64,000 bases of DNA from Streptomyces hundungensis (GTDB lineage Bacteria; Actinomycetota; Actinomycetes; Streptomycetales; Streptomycetaceae). A program made the position numbers and the translations under genes. The notes beneath the pieces were generated by a model. The model had not been told where the DNA came from, ran no database searches, and saw nothing but the letters and a program-made list of their open reading frames with translations. The stretch covers positions 1,364,001 through 1,428,000 of the forward strand of contig NZ_CP032698.1 of assembly GCF_003627815.1 (NCBI RefSeq), read 5' to 3'. Within the stretch, counting starts at the first letter, position 1, and the number at the start of each line of letters is the position of its first letter. This document shows, piece by piece, positions 25,845 to 34,483 of the stretch.

Positions 25845-28022
25845 GTGAAGCGGAACACACACCGCAGCAGACACACCTGTGGCCTGGCCGTGGGAACCGT
25901 GCTGCTCGCCATGGGCTTACCGGCGGCGCCGGCGTACTCGGCGACGCCCGCGCCGCGCATCGACCTCATGGTCCTCGTCGTCTCGGACGGCGGCCCGGCC
26001 ACCGGCGCCCTCACCGCGGAACTCGACGGCGAGGGCACCCCGTACACCGAGATCGACCTGACCGAATCCGGCCGCCCGGTGATCGACCAGGCCTTCTTGG
26101 CCGACACCGTGAACGGAGTCCCCCGCGCCAAGTTCCAGGCGGTGGTGCTGCCCAACGACAACCCCTTCCCGGCCGGCTCCACCGAGATGGCCGCGCTCGC
26201 CGCGTACGAGAAGACGTATGCGATCCCCCAGGTCGACGCCTACACCTACGCCCGTCCGCAGGTGGGTCTCCAGCCGGCCGCCACCAGCGGCTACAGCGGC
26301 TCGGTGGACGGCCTCAAGGCGCAGGTCACCGCCGCGGGCCTCGGCGCGGGCCCCTTCGGCTACCTCAACCACAGCGTGCCGTTCGAAAACAACTCGCCCG
26401 CCGTGAGCGAGAGTTACGCCTTCCTTTCCCAGCCGACCGCGGGCGCCGACTTCACCAGCTACGTCGAGGCGCCGATCCCCGGCAGGACCGGCAACGGGAC
26501 CCTCGTCGGCGAGTACCGCCACGACGGGCGCCGGGAGCTCGTCGTCACCTTCGCGTACAACCGCTACCAGGAACAGTTCAAGCTGCTGGCCCGGGGCATC
26601 GTCGACTGGATGACGCAGAACGTGCGGCTCGGCGCCTCGCGCAACTACTTCGCGGTCCACGTCGACGACGTGTTCGCCGGCGACGACCGCTGGGACACCA
26701 CCCTCAACTGCACACCCGGCGACGTCGACTGCCCGCCCGGGCAGGGCGTCGAGGACTCGATCCGGATGACCCCGGCCGACGTGGCCAACGCCGTCGCCTG
26801 GGAGAAGGCCCGCGGCTTCACGCTGGACCTCGCCTACAACGGCGGCGGCAGCGTCGAGTACCGCGAGAACCACAACGGCGCCGACCAGCTCGCCGACGCG
26901 CTCACCGCGGCGAGGAACGACTTCCGCTGGGTCAACCACACCTACGACCACGCCTATCTCGGCTGCGAGCAGAACGTCGCGGTCGTCCCATGGAAGTGTG
27001 CGACCAACCCGGATGGCTCCACCAAGTACGTGAGCCAGGCCGAGATATCCCAGGAGATATCCGCCAACGACCAGTGGGTCAGGAGCATCCAACTGCCGGT
27101 TTCTTCCGATGAGTTGATCACCGGAGAGCACTCGGGGATGCGGCTCCTGCCCCAACAGCCGCAGGACAACCCCTACTTGGCGCCCGCACTCACCGCCAAC
27201 AAGATCGGCTGGCTCGGCGCCGACATGTCGCGCGACCCCGAGCAGCGCCCGGTGGGCGGCGCCCTCACCGTGGCCCGCTACCCGATCAACATCTTCTACA
27301 ACGCGGGCCACGTCGCCGAGCAGGTCGACGAGTACAACTGGATCTACACCAGCCGCGCCCAGGGCGGCAGCGGGCTCTGCGACGATCTGCCGAACACCAC
27401 CTGTCTGCCCGCGCCGCTCTCCACCGCCACCGGGTACTCGGGGCACATCGTGCCCCTGGAGACCCAGGTCGCCCTCGGACACGTGCTGGGCAACGACCCC
27501 CGGCCGCACTTCATCCACCAGTCCAACCTGACCGAGGACCGCATCGGCTACCCCGTGCTCGACGGGGTGCTCGACCAGTACCGGACGCTGTACGCGCCCA
27601 GCGCTCCGCTGGTGAACCTGCGGATGAAGGACATCGGCGCCGAACTGCGCGACCGGGACGCGTGGCGCGCCGCGGTCAAGTCCGGCCAGGTCACCGCGTA
27701 CCGGATCGGCGACAGCGTGACCGTGCGGGCCCCCGCGGGCGTGGCGGTCACCGCGACGATGCCGAGCGGCACCCGCCAGGTCCTGGACGGCGGCGCCACC
27801 GCTTTCGGCCAGGCCTACGCGGGCAGCGTGTCCGGCTGGGTCTCACCGCAGCCCGGGCACGACGCCGTCGCGCTGACGCTGGCGCCCGCTCCCGCCAGAG
27901 CCCTGGCACCGCACTCCCGCTCCGCGTCGTCCGCCGAGCGCGCGACGACGCCGCCCGCACCGCGCACACCGGTCCCCGCCGGCGTCGCCCGACCGGTCCC
28001 CTACAGCGCCGAACGGCGCTGA
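25845..28022 (+). CDS. Secreted polysaccharide deacetylase, Agd3 (CE18)-like
   Basis: A 725-residue exported protein. Residues 1-33 are a signal peptide (KRNTHRSRH, then GLAVGTVLLAMGLPAAPAYS). Residues about 35-250 form a separate beta-rich N-terminal domain. The deacetylase core carries the metal-binding Asp in YFAVHVDDVF (about 270) and the two-histidine motif in WVNHTYDHAYLG (about 363-372), the D-H-H triad of polysaccharide deacetylases. Length and plan match fungal Agd3, which deacetylates galactosaminogalactan; that assignment is by recall of architecture. The C-terminal 55 residues are Ala/Pro-rich and disordered. The GTG was chosen for its AGGGGAGG; the frame is open much further upstream without coding sense. 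First gene of the cluster. Confidence 0.8.
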   Translation: MKRNTHRSRHTCGLAVGTVLLAMGLPAAPAYSATPAPRIDLMVLVVSDGGPATGALTAELDGEGTPYTEIDLTESGRPVIDQAFLADTVNGVPRAKFQAVVLPNDNPFPAGSTEMAALAAYEKTYAIPQVDAYTYARPQVGLQPAATSGYSGSVDGLKAQVTAAGLGAGPFGYLNHSVPFENNSPAVSESYAFLSQPTAGADFTSYVEAPIPGRTGNGTLVGEYRHDGRRELVVTFAYNRYQEQFKLLARGIVDWMTQNVRLGASRNYFAVHVDDVFAGDDRWDTTLNCTPGDVDCPPGQGVEDSIRMTPADVANAVAWEKARGFTLDLAYNGGGSVEYRENHNGADQLADALTAARNDFRWVNHTYDHAYLGCEQNVAVVPWKCATNPDGSTKYVSQAEISQEISANDQWVRSIQLPVSSDELITGEHSGMRLLPQQPQDNPYLAPALTANKIGWLGADMSRDPEQRPVGGALTVARYPINIFYNAGHVAEQVDEYNWIYTSRAQGGSGLCDDLPNTTCLPAPLSTATGYSGHIVPLETQVALGHVLGNDPRPHFIHQSNLTEDRIGYPVLDGVLDQYRTLYAPSAPLVNLRMKDIGAELRDRDAWRAAVKSGQVTAYRIGDSVTVRAPAGVAVTATMPSGTRQVLDGGATAFGQAYAGSVSGWVSPQPGHDAVALTLAPAPARALAPHSRSASSAERATTPPAPRTPVPAGVARPVPYSAERR

Positions 28023-28122
28023 CACCGGGCCGTACCGACACCCGAGGTCCGCCGCCGCCGCGGCGGCGGACCGCCGGGGCGTGTTCACCACCCACCGCTC
28101 TCATCAGCCGCGGAGCGCATGC

Positions 28123-29673
28123 ATGCACGTACGACACCGCGCGCCGCGCTCCGGCGCGGCGCGGGTCACCCTGCTCACCGAGGGCACCTATCCGCACAGC
28201 CACGGCGGGGTGAGCGTCTGGTGCGACCAGCTCGTCACCACCATGCCCGACATCGACTTCGACATCATCGCGGTGACCGGCACCGGTCGCGAGCCCACCG
28301 TGTGGGAGCTTCCGCCGCACGCCTCGGAAGCCGTCTCGGTCCCCATGTGGGGCCCGCCGCCCGGGGGTTCGGCCCCGCGAGGCCGACAGGAACGGCGCCT
28401 CATGGCCGCCTACGAACGCTTTCTGACCGCCCTGCTCGACCCGGCGGAGCAGGACGCCTTCGGGCCCGCCCTGTACGAGATGGCTCGGGCCGCCCAGGAC
28501 GGAAAGCTCAGCCCCGCGCTCCGCGGCGACCGGGCGATACGGGTCCTGACCGAAGTGTGGAACCGGCCCGGGCTCGCGGTGCGCGAGGCCCGGCCCACCC
28601 TGCACGACGCGGTCACCGCGACCGGGCTCCTGGAGCACGCGCTGCGGCCGCTCGCCGCGACCCCGCCGAGCCAGGGCGTGTCGCACGCGGTGAGCGGCGG
28701 GGTGGCCGTGCTTCCGGGGCTCGCGGCGGCCGAACTCCACGGCGTACCACTGCTGTTGACCGAGCACGGGGTCTATCTGCGCGAGCGCTATCTCGGCTAC
28801 CGGACCGCCCCGTACCGGTGGCCGATCAAAGCGGTCCTTCTGGGGTTCTTCCGGCTGCTCGCCGAGGAGACCTACCGGCGGGCCGCGCTGATCACGCCCG
28901 GCAACCAGTACAACCGGCTGTGGGAGGAGCAGGGCGGGGCCGCCCCGGAGCTCATACGCACCGTGTACAACGGGGTCGATCCGGCGGCGTTCCCGCCGGC
29001 CGGGCCCGAGCCGTCGACGCCAACGCTCAGCTGGGCCGGGCGAGTTGACCCGATCAAGGATCTGGAGACCCTCATCCGCGCCTTCGCGCAGGTACGCGAA
29101 GAGCTCCCCGGCGCCACCCTGCGCCTGTTCGGGGGCACACCCCGGGGCGGCGAGGCGTACCGGGAGCGGTGCGAGGCGCTCGCCGCATCGCTCGGCCAGG
29201 GCGACGCGGTCACCTTCGAGGGCCGCGTCGAGGACATCAAGGACGCCTACGCGGCGGGCAACGTGGTCATGCTCTCCAGCATCAGCGAGGGCTTCCCCTT
29301 CACGCTCATCGAGGCGATGAGCTGCGGCCGGGCCACCGTGTCCACGGATGTGGGAGGGGTGCGCGAGGCGGTCGGCGAGACGGGTCTCGTGGTGCCGCCG
29401 CGCGATCCGGCCGCCATGGCGGCGGCGGCTCTGGAGCTCCTGCGCGATCCGGTGCGCCGGGCCGCGATGGGGGAAGCGGCCCGGCTGCGGGTGGTCGAGC
29501 AGTTCACGCTGCGCCAGACCGTCGACACCTTCCGGGCCATCTACCTCGAACTCTCCGTACGCGACCGGCTCGTACCGGTGCGGCACAGGGCCGGCGGCGA
29601 GGACGTCACGATGTCCCTGCGTCTGGTGCCCGCCGGGGCGCCGGATGATGAGCTGAGCCGGGTGGCGGGGTGA
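28123..29673 (+). CDS. PelF-like GT4 glycosyltransferase
   Basis: A 516-residue cytosolic transferase. The N terminus VTLLTEGTYPHSHGGVSVWC is the DUF3492 signature of PelF, the UDP-sugar-dependent polymerase of Pel loci. The C-terminal GT-B half has YNGVDPAAFPP, GRVDPIKDLETLI and the E-x7-E motif SEGFPFTLIEAMSCG (about residue 388), then TDVGGVREAVG. ATG 28123 has CGGAG seven bases upstream; GTG 28081 is an alternative. It overlaps the next gene by GTGA, pointing to a synthase-exporter pair. Confidence 0.92.
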   Translation: MHVRHRAPRSGAARVTLLTEGTYPHSHGGVSVWCDQLVTTMPDIDFDIIAVTGTGREPTVWELPPHASEAVSVPMWGPPPGGSAPRGRQERRLMAAYERFLTALLDPAEQDAFGPALYEMARAAQDGKLSPALRGDRAIRVLTEVWNRPGLAVREARPTLHDAVTATGLLEHALRPLAATPPSQGVSHAVSGGVAVLPGLAAAELHGVPLLLTEHGVYLRERYLGYRTAPYRWPIKAVLLGFFRLLAEETYRRAALITPGNQYNRLWEEQGGAAPELIRTVYNGVDPAAFPPAGPEPSTPTLSWAGRVDPIKDLETLIRAFAQVREELPGATLRLFGGTPRGGEAYRERCEALAASLGQGDAVTFEGRVEDIKDAYAAGNVVMLSSISEGFPFTLIEAMSCGRATVSTDVGGVREAVGETGLVVPPRDPAAMAAAALELLRDPVRRAAMGEAARLRVVEQFTLRQTVDTFRAIYLELSVRDRLVPVRHRAGGEDVTMSLRLVPAGAPDDELSRVAG

Positions 29674-31058
29674 GCGGGCCCATCCGTCTGGAGCCGCCCG
29701 ACGGCCGCGACGACACGCTGACGCTCCGGCTCGCCACCGAGTCCACCATGACGCTGCGGCTGCCCGGGCAGGGGCGGACACGGTCGGGCAAGGACGCGGC
29801 GGTGGACCGGCTCGCCGCCGAACTCGCCGCCCACATAGGGCCCGCGGTCCATGCCTATGAGGTCGCGGCCGTCCTGGAGTCCGAGGGCCTGACGGCCCAG
29901 CGGATCGCCGACGAGTACGGCCACCGCGATCTGTTCGCGCTCGCCGAGGACCTGTACCGGCGCGTGCCGCGCAGCTTCCCGGAGCCGCCCCCGGCGGCCG
30001 ATCCCTGGGCGCCCGATCCGGCCCGCTGCGCCCTGCGCGGCGCCCTGTTCGCGCTGCCCGGGCTCGCCTACCCGCTCACCGCCCGGCTCTGGCAGAGCGA
30101 CCGGGCGGTGCTCGCCCTGATCGTCGCGGGCCTGGTGTCCTGGGCATGGGGGCAGGGGCTCGGCCACCGGGCCTATCTGCGGATGGCTTCGGGGCGGCCC
30201 GAGGCGGCCCGGACCCTGAGGGCGGGGGCGCCGCTCGGCGCGCTGCTCGCCTTCGTCACGGGGTTGGCGATCGCGGGCCCGAGCCGGGCCGCGTTCTTCG
30301 TGGCGGGCCAGTCCTGTTATCTCGCGGCGGCCGGGATCCTGCTGGTCCTGGCGCGGGAGCGGCTGCTCCTGTGCGCGCTCACCCCGCTGATGGCGGGGGC
30401 CGCGACCCTGCCGTTCCGGGAGCCGGGGACGGTGGCCCGCGTGGGGGTCAGCGTGTTCACGCTGGTCCTGGTGGTCGCGGCCGTCGCCCACTGTCTGCGC
30501 GAGGCGCTGCGGCAGCCCCCGGCGAGCGCGCCGGTGACGCCCCGGATCCTGGCTTCGCTCCCCTACGGTCTCTTCGGGCTCGCCGCGGGGGTGTTGGTGG
30601 CGTTCGCCGGACAGCGCCATCCGCTGGCGGTGATCGCGCTGACGCTCAGCATGGGTCCCGCCGAATGGCTGCTCTACCGCTATCGGGGGCTTTCGGTCGC
30701 GGCGCTGCGGGCGACGGCCACTCCGGCCGCGTTCCGCCGGCGATCGGCGGCCGTCCTCGGGGGCTGTCTGCTCGTCTACCTCCTCGCGCTGTTTCCCGCG
30801 GCGCTGTTCACCGGCGCCGAACCCGCACCCCTGCTCGCGCTGGCCGCGCTCCTGTGGACGGCGCTGTTGCTCCAGGCCTTCGGCATCGCCTGGCCGCCCG
30901 CCGTCGTCAGCCTGGCTGCCGCCGCCGCGGTCGCCTCGACGGAGCTGGTCGCGCCACCGCCCGGCCCCCTGACCGAGCTGCTCTGTTGTTCGCTCGCCGC
31001 CCTCGCCCTCATGGGCACCACGCTGCGTCTGCTCGGGCGGCCGACCGCGCACGCCTGA
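29670..31058 (+). CDS. Polytopic membrane protein of unknown family, possible polysaccharide exporter
   Basis: A 462-residue protein. Residues 1-115 are soluble and include a helical segment (DRLAAELAAHIGPAVHAYEVAAVLESEGLTAQRIADEYG) that may be a small helical domain. From about 120 there are some ten to twelve hydrophobic helices. It is coupled to the PelF-like gene by overlap, the position PelG (a MOP-type transporter) occupies in some Pel loci. I do not see clear PelG sequence motifs, so equivalence is inferred only from context and topology. Confidence 0.8.
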   Translation: MSGPIRLEPPDGRDDTLTLRLATESTMTLRLPGQGRTRSGKDAAVDRLAAELAAHIGPAVHAYEVAAVLESEGLTAQRIADEYGHRDLFALAEDLYRRVPRSFPEPPPAADPWAPDPARCALRGALFALPGLAYPLTARLWQSDRAVLALIVAGLVSWAWGQGLGHRAYLRMASGRPEAARTLRAGAPLGALLAFVTGLAIAGPSRAAFFVAGQSCYLAAAGILLVLARERLLLCALTPLMAGAATLPFREPGTVARVGVSVFTLVLVVAAVAHCLREALRQPPASAPVTPRILASLPYGLFGLAAGVLVAFAGQRHPLAVIALTLSMGPAEWLLYRYRGLSVAALRATATPAAFRRRSAAVLGGCLLVYLLALFPAALFTGAEPAPLLALAALLWTALLLQAFGIAWPPAVVSLAAAAAVASTELVAPPPGPLTELLCCSLAALALMGTTLRLLGRPTAHA

Positions 31059-31139
31059 CCCGCACCACGGCCCCGCCCGGCACCAGCCGCGCCACGGGCC
31101 TCACGCACCGCACCCGCATGACCACCGCTAGTTCTGAAC

Positions 31140-31162
31140 CTCCTTGAAAGGAGCGGCAGTTG
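31140..31162 (+). promoter_or_regulatory. Ribosome site buried in a dyad with an anti-SD-like arm
   Basis: CTCCTT-GA-AAGGAG (31140-31153) is a perfect 6-bp dyad. The right arm is the AAAGGAG ribosome site of the TTG at 31160; with the preceding base, the left arm reads CCTCCTT, like the 16S rRNA 3' end. The two-base loop is too short for a full hairpin, so the innermost pairs would have to open. Confidence 0.4.
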
Positions 31163-32161
31163 ACGTCCGCACCGCTTGTCGCCGTCACCGGAGCCGAGGG
31201 CTTCATCGGCTCCCATCTCACCGAGGCCCTCGTCGCCACCGGGCACCGGGTCCGCGCCATGGCCCAGTACAACTCCTTCTCGTCCTACGGCTGGCTTGAG
31301 ACGCTGTCCGCCGACGTCCTGGACCAGGTGGAGATCGTCCTGGGCGACGTCCGCGACCCGGGCTCGGTGCGCGGTCTGCTCGAAGGGACCGAGGCCGTCT
31401 ACCACTTGGCGGCGCTGATCGCGATCCCGTACTCCTACCAGGCCCCGCACAGCTATGTGGACACCAATGTGACGGGCACGCTCAACGTCCTGGAGGCGGT
31501 CCGCGCGCTGGAGATCCCGCGCCTGGTGCACACCTCGACCAGCGAGACCTACGGCACCGCGCAGACCGTGCCCATCACCGAGGACCACCCCATCAACACC
31601 CAGTCCCCGTACGCCGCTTCGAAGGCCGGCGGGGACCGGCTCGCGGACAGTTACTTCGCGAGCTTCGCGACGCCCGTGGTGACGCTGCGGCCCTTCAACA
31701 CCTACGGGCCCCGCCAGTCGATGCGGGCCGTGATCCCCACCGTCATCGGGCAGGTCGCGGCGGGCTCGCGCACCATCACGCTCGGCGATCTGCGTCCCAC
31801 CCGGGACTTCACCTTCGCCGTCGACACCGCGCGGGCCTTCCTCGCGGTGGGCACCGCCCCCGCCGAACGCGTGGTGGGCCGCACCTTCAACGCCGGTACC
31901 GGCACCGAGATATCGGTGGGTGACCTGGTGCGGCTCATCGGCAAGGTGATGGGCGCCGAACTCGACGTCCAGGAGGACAGCCGGCGCATCAGGCCGGCCA
32001 ACTCCGAGGTGATGCGTCTGGTGGCGGACGCGAGCCGGCTCACCGAAGCCACCGGCTGGCAGCCGGGGTTCGGCCTGGAGACAGGTCTGGAACGGACCGC
32101 GGAGTTCTTCCGCGACCCCGGCAACCTGGCCCGTTACAAGACCGGCATCTACAACATCTGA
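31160..32161 (+). CDS. NAD-dependent nucleotide-sugar 4,6-dehydratase, LegB-like
   Basis: A 333-residue extended SDR. The NAD motif is GAEGFIGSHLTEAL. The segments YNSFSSYGWLETL, HLAALIAIPYSYQAPHSYVD, HTSTSETYGTAQTVPITEDH and LRPFNTYGPRQSMRAVIPT follow LegB-type UDP-N-acetylglucosamine 4,6-dehydratases closely; catalytic Y-x3-K is in SPYAASK (about residue 150). TTG start behind AAAGGAG. In the cluster it should make a 4-keto-6-deoxy amino sugar precursor, or act as an epimerase-like step; the exact substrate is not determined. Confidence 0.88.
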   Translation: MTSAPLVAVTGAEGFIGSHLTEALVATGHRVRAMAQYNSFSSYGWLETLSADVLDQVEIVLGDVRDPGSVRGLLEGTEAVYHLAALIAIPYSYQAPHSYVDTNVTGTLNVLEAVRALEIPRLVHTSTSETYGTAQTVPITEDHPINTQSPYAASKAGGDRLADSYFASFATPVVTLRPFNTYGPRQSMRAVIPTVIGQVAAGSRTITLGDLRPTRDFTFAVDTARAFLAVGTAPAERVVGRTFNAGTGTEISVGDLVRLIGKVMGAELDVQEDSRRIRPANSEVMRLVADASRLTEATGWQPGFGLETGLERTAEFFRDPGNLARYKTGIYNI

Positions 32162-32194
32162 CGTCGCCAGTCCCACTGTTCTAGGGAGGCTCCC

Positions 32195-32908
32195 ATGCAT
32201 GTAGTGATACTCGCCGGAGGCAAGGGCGTGCGGCTGCGGCCGTACACCACGGCGCTGCCCAAGCCGCTGGTCCCGATCGGCGACCAGCACGCGATCCTGG
32301 AGATCGTGCTGCGCCAGCTCGCGGCCGCCGGGTTCACCGGCTGCACCATCGCCATCGGCCATCTGGGCCAGATCATCCGCGCCTATGTCGGCGACGGCGA
32401 ACGCTGGGGCCTGAAGGTCGACTACAGCACCGAGGAGAGCCCGCTGGGCACCATCGGCCCGCTCCTGACCATGCGCGACCGGCTGCCCGAGTCCTTCCTC
32501 GTCATGAACGGGGACATCCTCACCGACCTGGACTACGCCGACGTCCTCACCCAGCACCGCACCAGCGGCGCGCCGCTGACGATCGCCACCTACGCCCGCA
32601 AGGTCCACATCGACTTCGGGGTGCTGACCACCGACGACACCAAGGTGGTGGGCTTCACCGAGAAGCCGAGCATGGACTACCGGGTGTCGATGGGGGTGTA
32701 CGGCCTGTCGCTCGCCACCCTGGCCGGATACACGGCGGGGCTTCCGCTCGGTTTCGACGAGCTGGTCCTGGATTTGCTGAAGACCCGAACCCCGCCGCAC
32801 GCCTACGCGTTCGACGGGTACTGGCTCGACATCGGGCGCCCCGACGACTACGACCGGGCGAACGCCGAGTTCACCACGCACCGTTCCCTCCTGCTGAAGG
32901 GGGCCTGA
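32195..32908 (+). CDS. Sugar-1-phosphate nucleotidyltransferase
   Basis: A 237-residue enzyme of the RmlA/GlmU N-terminal type that activates a sugar 1-phosphate to its nucleotide form. It has the loop VVILAGGKGVRLRPYT (the G-G-x-G-x-R-L signature), LPKPLVPIGD, FLVMNGDILTD (metal Asp) and FTEKP, then WLDIGRPDDYDRAN. It lacks the hexapeptide-repeat domain. It is 33 bases after the dehydratase. ATG start with GGGAGG. It presumably supplies the precursor for the neighbouring dehydratase or epimerase. Confidence 0.93.
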   Translation: MHVVILAGGKGVRLRPYTTALPKPLVPIGDQHAILEIVLRQLAAAGFTGCTIAIGHLGQIIRAYVGDGERWGLKVDYSTEESPLGTIGPLLTMRDRLPESFLVMNGDILTDLDYADVLTQHRTSGAPLTIATYARKVHIDFGVLTTDDTKVVGFTEKPSMDYRVSMGVYGLSLATLAGYTAGLPLGFDELVLDLLKTRTPPHAYAFDGYWLDIGRPDDYDRANAEFTTHRSLLLKGA

Positions 32909-32915
32909 CCGTCCC

Positions 32916-33824
32916 ATGCGCATTCTCGTCCTGGGACACAGCGGCTACCTGGGCGGCCATGTCGCCCGGGAGCTGCGCGCCCTGCCCGGCGTGCGGTTCT
33001 TCGGCGCGGGCCGGGGCCCGACCTCCGACCTCGTCGTGGATCTGTCCACCACCACTCCCGGCCCGCTCGCGGAGCGGCTGTTCGCGTTCGCGCCGGACGC
33101 CGTCATCAACTGTGCGGGCGCCGTCGGCCCGCAGGCCGTGGCGCTGGCCGAGGCCAATGTGCGGGGGCCGGCCGTGCTGTGCGCGGCCCTGCGCGAGGCC
33201 GCTCCCACCGCCCGTCTCGTCCATTTCGGTTCGGCCGCCGAGTACGGCCCGAGCCGCATCGGTGAGCGCGTCACCGAGGACTCCCCGGCCTGTCCCACCA
33301 CCCTGTACGGGGCCACGAAACTGGCGGGCACCGTGGCCGTGACGTCGTCGGGCCTTGACGCGGTGGTGCTGCGGATCACCAATCCGGTCGGTCCCGGCGC
33401 GCCCGCGGCCGGGCTGCCGGGCCGTCTGGCGCGCCGGCTGCGCGACCTGGGGCCCCGGTCCTCGATACGGCTCGGCGACCTCTCGGCGCACCGCGACTTC
33501 GTGGACGCCCGCGATGTCGCCCATGCCGCGGTCCTGGCGGCGACCAGCGGCGGACCCCTGCCCAGCGTCCTCAACATTTCCCGTGGACAGGCCGTCCCCG
33601 TAAGGGAGTTGGCGCACGCGCTGGCGCGCGCCGCGGGATTCGGGGGCCGCATCGAGGAGAACGCCGAGGGCTCGGCGCGCTCGGCGGACGTGCCCTGGCA
33701 GTGTTCCGACCCGGCCGCGGCGCACACCACCCTGGACTGGACGCCCCAGCACGGCCTCGACGACTCGGTGGCCGCGCTGTGGGCGGCCGTGCGCGCCGAG
33801 CCGGACCGGGAACCGGTGCACTGA
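32916..33824 (+). CDS. NAD-dependent epimerase/dehydratase
   Basis: A 302-residue extended SDR with the motif VLGHSGYLGGHVARELR (G-x2-G-x2-G), HFGSAAEYGPSR (catalytic Ser), and TLYGATKLAGTVA (Y-x3-K). It is shorter and more divergent than the dehydratase at 31160. It could set C4 or C3 configuration, or reduce the 4-keto intermediate. It begins seven bases after the nucleotidyltransferase and overlaps the next start by one base (TGATG). Confidence 0.85.
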   Translation: MRILVLGHSGYLGGHVARELRALPGVRFFGAGRGPTSDLVVDLSTTTPGPLAERLFAFAPDAVINCAGAVGPQAVALAEANVRGPAVLCAALREAAPTARLVHFGSAAEYGPSRIGERVTEDSPACPTTLYGATKLAGTVAVTSSGLDAVVLRITNPVGPGAPAAGLPGRLARRLRDLGPRSSIRLGDLSAHRDFVDARDVAHAAVLAATSGGPLPSVLNISRGQAVPVRELAHALARAAGFGGRIEENAEGSARSADVPWQCSDPAAAHTTLDWTPQHGLDDSVAALWAAVRAEPDREPVH

Positions 33825-34483
33825 TGCTGCTGGTTCCGCTCTATGTCCACCCCGCCGAGGACCCGGTCGCCTGGCGGCGGCTGACCGAGGTGGCCGACGA
33901 CCTCTACGGGGTGGTGCTCAACGTGGCCGACGGTCCGGGCGCCGCCCCAGACCAGGCCTTCCTGGAGCCGGCCCGGGCGCTGCGCTCGGCCGGCGTGCGG
34001 GTGCTCGGCTATGTCGACCTGGACTACGGCGCGCGTCCGGCGGCCGCCGTGGTGCGGGACATCGAGTGCCATCGCGACTGGTACGGCGCCGACGGGTTCT
34101 TCCTGGACCGGGCGCCCGCCGACCGGACGGGGCTGCCGTTCGTGCGGCAGGTCTCGCGGACCGCCCGGCGCGGGGGCGCGACGACCCTGGTCCTGAACCC
34201 GGGGGTGCATCCCGCGCCCGGATATCTGCGTCTGGCCGACCTGGTCGTCACCTTCGAGGGACACTGGACGACCTATGTGTCCGCCTTCACCCGGCCGGCC
34301 TGGGCCGACCGTCAACCACCGGAGCGCCTGTGCCACTTGGTGTACGGCGTACCCGAGGCGCTCCTCGCACTCGCGCTGCGGACGCCCGGGGAGCGTGGTG
34401 CGGGCGTGTGCTGTGTGGTCGAGCGCGAGCTGCCCAATCCGTGGGCGGCGCTGCCGCCCGCGCTTCCAGGAAAGACACCATGA
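33824..34483 (+). CDS. Spherulin-4 (GH135-like) glycosidase-fold protein
   Basis: A 219-residue TIM-barrel protein of the spherulation-specific family 4. Diagnostic segments are LLVPLYVHPAEDPVAW, VLNVADGPG, GVRVLGYVDLDYGARP, WYGADGFFLDRAP and TTLVLNPGVHP followed by LVVTFEGHW. Fungal Sph3 of this family cleaves galactosaminogalactan. The acidic pair expected after GxFF is D-R here, not D-E, so catalysis may be altered. No signal peptide or membrane helix is present, unlike secreted family members. Overlaps both neighbours. Confidence 0.85.
   Translation: MLLVPLYVHPAEDPVAWRRLTEVADDLYGVVLNVADGPGAAPDQAFLEPARALRSAGVRVLGYVDLDYGARPAAAVVRDIECHRDWYGADGFFLDRAPADRTGLPFVRQVSRTARRGGATTLVLNPGVHPAPGYLRLADLVVTFEGHWTTYVSAFTRPAWADRQPPERLCHLVYGVPEALLALALRTPGERGAGVCCVVERELPNPWAALPPALPGKTP

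Noticed and set aside
25917..27518. 533-codon minus-strand frame antisense to the deacetylase
   Set aside because: Val/Gly/Arg-rich shadow typical of antisense frames at high GC, no start site or domain.
24765..28022. A single 1085-codon open frame spanning the secreted protein region and the deacetylase
   Set aside because: Its first 360 codons are a shadow of the small secreted protein and non-coding DNA; the signal peptide and ribosome site place the true start at 25845.
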